64,000 nucleotides of DNA from Ligula intestinalis (Eukaryota > Platyhelminthes > Cestoda > Diphyllobothriidea > Diphyllobothriidae). The stretch lies in contig JAYGXS010000007.1 of assembly GCA_036362985.1 (NCBI GenBank), positions 19,143,627 through 19,207,626 of the forward strand, read 5' to 3'. A program made the translations under genes and the position numbers. Positions 57,281 through 64,000 of this stretch are shown piece after piece (position 1 is the first letter of the stretch; every line of letters begins with the position of its first letter). Under the pieces are notes generated by a model, which was given only the letters and a program-made list of their open reading frames with translations, was not told the DNA's origin and searched no databases.

Positions 57281-57355
57281 ATGATGGTCTAGGATGAGAA
57301 TCCGAAACTTCGAGCAAATAAACGTAGTATTCCAGTGATAGCTTCTTCTTCTGAA
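57281..57355 (+). mobile_element. PLE terminal motif (sense)
   Basis: ATGATGG...GGATGAGAATCC, GAAACTTCGAGCAAATAAAC, GTAGTATTCCAGTGATAGCT and TCTTCTTCT. It faces away from the antisense block at 57130-57180, so the two form a small inverted pair like the 43 kb palindrome but eroded. Confidence 0.6.
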
Positions 57356-59179
57356 CAACTTCCCGTAAATCGTTTATTCGCTTCTACTGGAACAGATTTG
57401 TATTTTTTAAAGTTCTCCAGAACATGTGTATGTAGAGATTTAAAGGCCAGATACACAACCGACCATCGCCTAGTCATGCATGTACACCATAAAGTCGGTA
57501 TCCTCCGTGTTTATTTTGCGGATTGACGCTCACTGGCTGTCTGGCTACTCTTTATTACCGGTCCGGTTCTGCACGGTACGGCCCTGAGGAAATTTGAACG
57601 TGCTGATGCCCAGTTTTAATCACGCAGGCAGCTGTTTGTGCCTCAAGGAACTTGACCCACTTCAACACGCGCACAGGCACGCGTGCAAATAGTCGTGCCT
57701 GCAAACTCCCCATGTGCAAACATCCGCGTACAGATAAGTGTGGCTGCCTAAGGGCCACTTGAACGCGGTCACCCTCCAGCCCACGCAACATGGGGCCCTG
57801 TGCACGACATCCCCTCGGGCCATGCAACTCACCGAGGGGACACTACATGAACTGGCTGCTACGTCAAATAAAAGCAGCGGCCATCCCATCTCCCAATACT
57901 CACGCTCTTCTAGGCCTGACTTCGCTCTGCACACGTGTGACGTTAATTAACATCTTGTTCCTTCGTCTCGAGTCAAGCGATATTCGGCCTATTCCTTCAT
58001 TATTCAGTACGTGTATTCATTGTTGATGATTGTAAATAGTTTATTCGTCACTATTTGTTTAATAGTACCATATTACACCAAATGGATTCACGAGCCCCCA
58101 ATCCATAAACAAGTGCAACGATTTGCCGAATCCATAGTCGGTGCTGAGACTCAATTTGGCCAAAGCAGGTCGCCATTTGGTGAACGGACAAGCCACCACG
58201 TCATCCTACGCGAACACCAGAGGGCCAGATGGCCGAACAGTCATCACACCCGAGTCCACCACGCGTGCTGAAAGTTCAGGTCAGAGCCCGCATGCTATTC
58301 AACAAACCACCAACACGCACGAAGGCAATTACCGTTAATTGTCGTTGTATGTTTTCAGTAATGACTGTATCCTATAAATACTACAAACTCCTGTGCATAC
58401 GGTACCCTATCTGCTACTACTCTCTGACTATTGTGTCTGCACCAACTCCCGACTTCCATACCAGCGTCTGTTAATGTCAAAGACTGACGCCTGCATCCTC
58501 GCACCTACAAGAGGTTCCGAGGACAACCTTTGACTCGAAGACAAGACCTTGTATCATAACCACGTAACTTCACCTGAAAGCGCATCTGGCCTACTGATAA
58601 TCCTCTTTGCTTATCGGCTTATATTTTGCAGGGCATGCTTTGGGACACACACAGACAAATTGTCAGCTTAGTCATGTGTCCGTAGGGCTGACTACCTCAC
58701 AAGGCATGCAAAGATGTCACCTTTGTTGCTGCTGTTCTTCGGAGCCTCTTGCATTTTGTCGTCAGCCAGAACGACAGTTCACCCGAATCTGTGTACGTAT
58801 TGTTTGCCTAGCATGTGCCTGTAATTCATCTGAGTTGGAAGACTCTAGTTTTACTCAATTCCGAGTCCGATGTAATCTTAATACTACTGCCAACGGTACC
58901 TCTCCTATATCAACCTAATCAATAGTGACATGGCATACTGATTCACCGTCGACCTGCGACTCACACACCGGATTTCTCAAGCCGCTCTATCAACCTGGCT
59001 CATTCATGCCAGTCACAGCAGCCCACGCTGTTCACAGCACTACCGTTGGTACGTATCCTATTAACTAAATTTAACTTTTGTTCCTCCGTTCGGATTCTTT
59101 TTTTCATCCGAACTCCAGTCTGAGAAGGCAGTACTGCTATTGTCCTAACTCCGCGTGTGACGCTCAACCTCTTGCACGT
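57356..59179. other. intronic sequence without a recognised feature
   Basis: Overlapping short frames on both strands (for example 57555-57934 minus, 57738-58026 plus, 58607-58918 plus) have no known domain. None carries paired splice sites that would extend the Nudix gene. Confidence 0.45.
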
Positions 59180-59445
59180 ACGCATCAGTGCCCCCCAATC
59201 CACTTTGAAGGCTGACTCACATTGGACTTCATGTGATGGCTGTCGCGCTCTCACATTTTGGACGCGGCCCTTTCGAGGTGTGATCGTAAATTCATCCGAC
59301 AGTCAACTTTCTCCAACATATTCTCCGCTACCTGTCTACAGAATACACTATTCCTCTCAGCTGGCGTCTTTCTTCTTCTTCTCTTCCCCACAGAATGGGA
59401 CTTGAAGATCGCAACGGCAAGGGTTTTACCTATTAACTGAAGCCA
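59180..59445 (+). repeat. anonymous repeat family C, sense copy 3
   Basis: AAGGCTGACTCACATTGGAC, GTCTACAGAATACACTATTC, CTCAGCTGGCGTCTTTC and GAAGATCGCAACGGCAAGGG align with copies 1 and 2. Confidence 0.65.
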
Positions 59446-59637
59446 TTGTGATAAGATTGCTGACTGCTATGTTATCGTGTTAGCTAACTCTAAACGATAA
59501 CTCTTGGACGCAAAGGAACGTCTGCACAATTGACTGGTAAGCACGAATCCCGCGTCCCTTCTAGTATGCTGTAGGCCCATGACCGGCTGCAGTTAACATA
59601 CGTTAATTCTCAGGTGTAATGAGGAAGGGGTACGTAC

Positions 59638-60060
59638 CAGGAGGTTGCCTTTGATAGGGGCCAGGGTGCCGTTGCGTTTGTGGGGTGCATAAAAGATGGC
59701 AAAGGCAGCATGAGACGGACAGGTAAAGTCGCGGTTCTTCACATCACCCAATGCGAAGACAGATCTACTCTTGTTGGCTTGATCCAGCGGGGTTTTCGGG
59801 TGTGTGATTTGGCTGTACTTGAGACCCCAAAGTGGAAAATCCGGATGCACGGTCGCGAAGCTTGCAAAGCGGCAAGCCTGTGGCAGCCGAGCCTCAGGAC
59901 ATGACGGAGTGAGGAGGAAGATGGCATCATAATCCGCCCATTTTGACTTGCGGGCAAAATAGACAATGAGGAGAGTTCCCACAATAACTGCAGTGATTAA
60001 AGTTCCCTTGTTGCGACCAAACATGATGGCGGGGAAAGGACTAGGCCGTTTGGTAGGCAT
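59638..60060 (-). CDS. NUDT16-like Nudix protein, exon 1 (membrane anchor and domain start)
   Basis: 141 codons from the first ATG (60060) to CTG before donor GTACGT; an upstream in-frame TAG bounds the frame. A second ATG 12 codons on (60024) has the better context (ATCATGT with A at -3). The segment GTLITAVIVGTLLIVYFA after the basic MFGRNK is a single membrane span, followed by RKSKWADYD, so a signal anchor near the N-terminus is likely. Residues CPSHAAFAIFYAP near the end match the opening strand of NUDT16 (WRHACHALLYAP). The frame stays phase 0 into exon 2 (NLL-LKHEPTG). An inverted CCAAT (60159-60163) lies about 100 bp upstream. The 70 residues between anchor and Nudix fold are unrecognised. 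Confidence 0.65.
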
Positions 60061-60485
60061 AAACTTGGACGAGAGCAATCTGCCTGTATGCTAGGGTTTG
60101 GGTCGATGCTAGAACACTGTTGCTGCCTCGCCATCGCGATGGTTAGGGTACTGATCCGCCAATGAAAAAAGACCTTGCAGATTATTGGCCGAGGCGTTGG
60201 CGTGCGTACGCCAAGTGGCTGAACTGACTCATGCCTGGCGTAATTGTGATTGGTTCGTGCTGCTTGGTCGGTGTCGTGCGTTTAGCGTAACGTCATTCGT
60301 TGATGAACTGTCACCTGACCGCTAACGTGATTCATGTGTCCTGCTCTGCCTTCGGCCTCGCCACAGGTCCTGAGGGTCGTAACAGCTGGTAGTACAGGCA
60401 GATGGTATTGCCTTTGCTGTCAGGGCCTCTGGCGTGGCTCAGATGTGTCCCGTTAGCGGTCAGATGAACGTTCATCAACGAGTGT
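60061..60485. other. upstream flank of the Nudix gene
   Basis: Holds an inverted CCAAT (60159-60163). No TATA box or trans-splice acceptor was assignable, and no ORF. Confidence 0.35.
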
Positions 60486-60514
60486 CAATAAGTCCTGGCC
60501 TAAACCGATTAGAC

Positions 60515-60680
60515 AACGAGCTCGTGGCTCAATGGTTAAGGTAGTTGACTCTGTTCAAAAGGGTCGCGATTTCAAGGCTCGAGTGGGACACCACTCGGGT
60601 TTGGAGATGACTGGCTGACGGCGGCTACTAAGCCAGAAATTGTAATCCCCTTCTCCCTTGTTTTTGCAGGCAGTACTATC
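60515..60680 (+). mobile_element. tRNA-derived SINE, full-length sense copy
   Basis: GAGCTCGTGGCTCAATGGTT (A box TGGCTCAATGG), AAAAGGGTCGCGATTTCAAG (B box decayed), GGGACACCACTCGGGTTTGG, ATGACTGGCTGACGGCGGCT, AGCCAGAAATTGTAATCCC. Best A box in the window. Confidence 0.78.
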
Positions 60681-60984
60681 TGGCGTAACGATACTGTTAT
60701 TTGCGTGCCACTTAACCGTGTCAAACATAAATGACTACCGGCACTCCATTAGAAGGAAGCCGTAGAGGTGAATACGTATCATCCCAGATTAGTCAAGGAA
60801 TAGAATTGCCAATACAAGCAAACATTGTAAAAGTCTATTTGGCGAACCTATCTTTTCCGCAATTTATCATCAGACTGGTACAATCGTATGGAGAACGAAA
60901 GAGTTATGCACAGTGAATATGTAGTTCTCGGTGTGCGTTTACTCTTTCACCTGCTCCTGTGGAGCAAGGTACATTGACCGAACA
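60681..60984. other. unassigned sequence
   Basis: A 61-codon frame (60731-60916) directly after the SINE has no recognisable domain. Confidence 0.4.
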
Positions 60985-61270
60985 ACGAGGCGTCTGGAAA
61001 AGAGGGTGCGTGAACACACACCGGCCTGACTAATTAATTAAACTGGATCAATCTCGGGTTATATTCTCGCACACCTTGTCAATAAGTAAAACCGAGTTCA
61101 TTGTAACGAATCCTTTAGGGTGGTCTACCGGACACCAGCCAAGTCCTCTAATGGTCTACACCAACGGATGTTTGCTACAGCTGAGACAGTGGCAATCCGC
61201 TTAACAAAACCAGCTCTCTGCTGCCAAAAGACCCTAATACAGACGATTAGTCTCCCCTGACAGGCTACAG
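60985..61270 (+). repeat. anonymous repeat family D, sense copy
   Basis: GGGTGCGTGAACACACACCG, GGTTATATTCTCGCACACCT, GGTCTACCGGACACCAGCCA and CCTAATACAGACGATTAG align with 34060-34295. Confidence 0.65.
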
Positions 61271-62450
61271 GCCGGAATCGTATGGCGCGTATCTGGCAGA
61301 CAGTTTATTGTGAAAACGTCCTTTTTTTGCCGAATCCCGCACGCCAACGTCCTCGACACGCCCACCCACGCATGCACGAGACGAGGGAACGAAGAGGTGA
61401 CTAAAAACCCACCGTCCACACCACGAGAATCATATGAACACTGTACATAATTTACTGTCTCATTCGCTATGCAATTATACCTGCCCGATAAGGAATCGCC
61501 GAAAACAAATGTTTGCGAAATAGTGTTCAAACTTTACAGAACAAGCGAAAATGTAAGTCAGTCAGTCCTACGAAGTACTTAAGGAGAAGCAGATGCGATC
61601 GCTGGGAAGAATGGAATAGCGAATGAAATAATAATGATTGAATATCAGGCAATACAGTTGGAGGCTCGAAAATGATGTTTATCTATGGTGAACTTGACGA
61701 GAGAGAGGGTGCTACTTATTACAGAAACGGGCTGCCGTCAGGTTCCTGGCAATCTGATTAGGGGTGAAGCTCGAAGAGAAATAATTGTGGTACTGGATAG
61801 AGATAGGATTGACGCCTAGATGGGGATTGCCGCGCGTTTGGCACCAGTCAAGATCATACTGACTGTCACTTATTCAGGTCTGAACATAAATTATTCCAGC
61901 CCCAGGTGAAGGAGCTTCGTTCGGGTGACATAAGCCGCTTGGTATTCACCCTTGCGTCCCCTAAATGGGCCACGTAATAGATGCACTGGACCAACACGAG
62001 AGCCAGATCAGGGCATCGAAAGCTTTATTTGGGTTAAACTCCTACAGCAAATGCTGAACATGGGTGGGTCGATGGTGGCACACGTAGGTGCAGGCTCAGG
62101 CATCAGCCACCTGTGGCCTTTACGGCATTCCCACGCCGTGGGATCCAAGTCAGGCGTGTCGGTTTCCGCCACCGGTACCCGATTCCGTCCCCGATCTTTC
62201 TGAAACCGGGCGCGGGTGAATGAGCGAAGGGGGATGCAACGCAAATCTGACATCACTTAAACGTAATTCACGTACAAGTCCCCATCCCAGCACCATCAGG
62301 CTGCAGAACATACGCAAGACATAAGCGGACTCGACAGTCTAAATGCCGGTATTCACTTTCAACAAACCTAACTCCTCTCCGTCTAGAGAAGAGTCGGCGC
62401 TGTTCTCACCGAACTCTACAGTATGTTTACTAGAATGAACTGTCCACGAG
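61271..62450. other. unassigned sequence with a possible PLE end
   Basis: GAAGCAGATGCGATCGCTGG at 61587 matches the reversed PLE end block, but the hairpin is absent. Frames at 61234-61530 and 61952-62256 are unrecognised and overlap antisense frames. Confidence 0.4.
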
Positions 62451-62510
62451 GTTGGAGGCGAAGAAGAAAGAAAAGCCGTGTCGATAACCGGAATTATAGT
62501 TTTAATAATC

Positions 62511-62545
62511 TAAGCTTTCGGATTCTTGTGGGAGTCCATCGTCAG
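62511..62545 (-). other. PLE terminal hairpin, antisense
   Basis: CUGACGA, U, GGACUC / GAAUCC (one mismatch), loop CCACAA, GAAAGCUUA. Confidence 0.5.
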
Positions 62546-62793
62546 AGAAAAATCGTCAACGAAAAACGAGCAATATTTATAAGAAAAAGGGTGCAGTTAA
62601 CCGTCACAGGAGCGGGAGGAAGGGAACAATGAACCTGTAGTGCCGTGCGTCTGGAGATGCCTGTGCAGAGCGAGGTATGCTGGCGCCAACCAGGACCCAC
62701 CCGTACGATAAGGCATGCGCTGTCATACATGAATGATGCATCCGAAGCGACCGAGCGCACTGCCACGGGACTAGTAGTCAGAATTTAAACCGT

Positions 62794-63130
62794 TTGAAGA
62801 CTGTCATGCGCAGCCGGGTCATGGGAATCAAAGAGCGATTAAATCCCAGTGAACAGTCGGACGTAGTATATGGAATTGCATGCCTAAACCGTCCCCGAAA
62901 TTATACGAAACAGACTGAATGCATGCTTGTTTCGCGCATACGCGAACATAAGCTAGCTGTACGACGGGGTGACGCATTATCACCAATGGCCGCCCACGCC
63001 TATGAGACGGATTGCGAGTTCAACTTCGCAACTGCAAGGATAATTGCCAACGCCGCCAACAACACAAGGTAAGAACTGATTGAAGTTTGGGCCTTGGATG
63101 GCAACCAACTTAACCGATGTATTGAGCTGG
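62794..63130 (+). pseudogene. GIY-YIG fragment of a divergent PLE
   Basis: GIKERLNPSEQSDVVYGIAC corresponds to the LPLTEQSSVVYSLPC start of the domain, and VSRIREHKLAVRRGDALS to the RLHEHQLA catalytic helix (LHEH appears as IREH). HAYETDCEFNFATARIIANA matches HTFAFEKARIV. A TAA at 63070-63072 follows, then ELIEVWALDGNQLNRCIELAS in frame. The YVGET part of the motif reads NYTKQTE and the catalytic Gly/Tyr is lost. Inactive. Confidence 0.75.
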
Positions 63131-63258
63131 CATCCGCACGTATCGCCATGTGCATGCATCTCCAGGTTCACGGTACTGGTGGTTAATGGGTCCCTCCCCC
63201 CGCCCCTGTGACGGCTGATTGACCCTACACCCTATGTTTTTTGTTGACAATTTTATCT

Positions 63259-63294
63259 CTGACGATGGACTCCCGCAAGAGTTCGAAAGCTCAG
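63259..63294 (+). other. PLE terminal hairpin, sense
   Basis: CUGACGA, U, six-pair stem GGACUC / GAGUUC, loop CCGCAA, GAAA, GCUCAG. Confidence 0.55.
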
Positions 63295-63345
63295 ACTGGT
63301 AAAACTACGATTCCGGTGATCGACATAGCCTCTTCTTCTCGATCT

Positions 63346-64000
63346 GTGCACATGCCTAGGATGCGGACATTTGCCCCGATTCGTGGATAATAATGTCTAG
63401 GTTCCTTAGTGTACTTGCATGTGTCGATTACAACTTAGCCCAGCACAGCCACACCCGGCGTTTCTGTGGACATTCACACTAATTGTACTAAACGCAGCTA
63501 TGGGATCAATTCTATGATAGTTCAACCAGGCAGGGGGACTCTTTCTGGTATGTCATATTCGGAAGAGGAGTTTGTAAATTCATCAGCGGAGTTTCTTAGG
63601 CATACATACTTAAATGCGGACGAGCACTGTGGCTTTTCAGGCATTCACCTGCCTTCTAGGAGCCATCTGCTTGTTGCTACTGAATCAAATTCGAAACAAA
63701 ATTCTCCCCGTTCTTTGTACTTTCGGTGCGGGGCAAACGGACCCTCAATGACCCCCTACACAAAACGTTTTATAGTCGAGCCCAGTCCCTATGATTCACA
63801 AAGACTGCATTCGCATTCAAGAAACCCTAGCGATGGACATTTCTTGACTTTATTGAGAACTATACAGAGGCATGTTTTCGTACCCCAAAGCATAACAGGC
63901 TAGCTATCTCGAATCTATAATTTTTTTGACAATGGTCAAGATGTGGTCATAGAGAGCAACAATGTGGGGCATGTTGGCCTAAACGACTCCTCCCGGCCTT
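63346..64000. other. unassigned sequence with a 145-codon open frame
   Basis: The frame 63466-63903 (plus) opens on GTG; its first ATG is 17 codons in. It is the longest non-transposon open frame on the plus strand near this end, rich in S and H, with no domain, signal or splice site I recognise. It could be a chance ORF or an exon of a gene beyond the window. Confidence 0.35.

Larger units (their letters stand above)
55046..59637 (-). other. intron 1 of the NUDT16-like gene
   Basis: Bounded by GTACGT (59637) and TTTGCAG (55046). Contains two family C repeats, GAA and GAT/GGT microsatellites and a pair of PLE ends; 55046-55369, 55646-56560, 56641-57055, 57353-59179 and 59446-59637 show no other supported feature. 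Confidence 0.6.
62455..63345 (+). mobile_element. Penelope-like element remnant with inverted terminal copies
   Basis: An antisense PLE end (62455-62556) and a sense PLE end (63259-63345) flank a decayed sense GIY-YIG fragment. As at 17.85 kb, a copy of the 3' end lies inverted at the 5' side, but the repeated part is only about 90 bp. Lineage shared with 50.87 kb: both have AAAGCUCAG-type rather than AAACGUCAG-type sequence after the hairpin. Confidence 0.7.

Noticed and set aside
63466..63903. 145-codon ORF as a confident gene
   Set aside because: GTG opening, no recognisable domain, no splice evidence; noted as unassigned instead.

Overview
The window reads as intergenic and intronic DNA of a eukaryote, most likely a flatworm and probably a diphyllobothriid tapeworm (inference). 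Introns follow GT-AG rules, no bacterial operon is visible, long ORFs are scarce, and roughly every kilobase carries an old transposable element. Penelope-like elements (PLEs) with GIY-YIG endonucleases, a tRNA-derived SINE, a CR1/Jockey-type LINE and a Tc1/mariner relic fit platyhelminth genomes, but no single marker fixes the species.

Only one convincing host gene was found. It lies on the minus strand from about 60.06 kb down to 49.95 kb: three phase-0 exons (60060-59638, 55045-54851, 50349-49948) joined by two introns of about 4.5 kb that are packed with repeats. Read together, the exons give a protein of about 339 residues with an N-terminal membrane anchor and a NUDT16-like Nudix domain whose Nudix box has lost two of its conserved acidic positions.

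Most of the remaining recognisable sequence is mobile. The best PLE (17.85-20.34 kb) has a truncated reverse transcriptase with a YVDD box, a GIY-YIG domain and a basic repetitive tail. It is preceded by an inverted 847-bp copy of its own 3' end and flanked by a 13-bp direct repeat. Further PLE remnants lie at 35.2-36.3, 39.46-40.0, 43.75-44.4, 50.87-51.2 and 62.45-63.35 kb. About fifteen solo or paired copies of the PLE terminus are scattered on both strands. They share a hairpin whose paired bases co-vary between copies and whose core resembles a hammerhead ribozyme (CUGANGA ... GAAA). One pair forms a 2 x 108-bp near-perfect palindrome at 42.9-43.1 kb.

Layout: 0-12 kb, AT-rich DNA with a 48-bp tandem repeat, an inverted SINE pair and two solo PLE ends; 11.5-17.6 kb, anonymous repeat families and a foldback-like element; 17.8-20.4 kb, the main PLE; 20.4-29.8 kb, three anonymous repeat families in several copies; 26.6-33.7 kb, a MITE-like family with inverted termini; 33.7-37.2 kb, inverted repeats, SINEs, a PLE and a Tc1/mariner relic; 37-49 kb, mostly anonymous; 49.9-60.1 kb, the Nudix gene; 60-64 kb, SINE, repeat and PLE remnants. 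Percentages and family names come from reading by eye; no database search or folding program was run.
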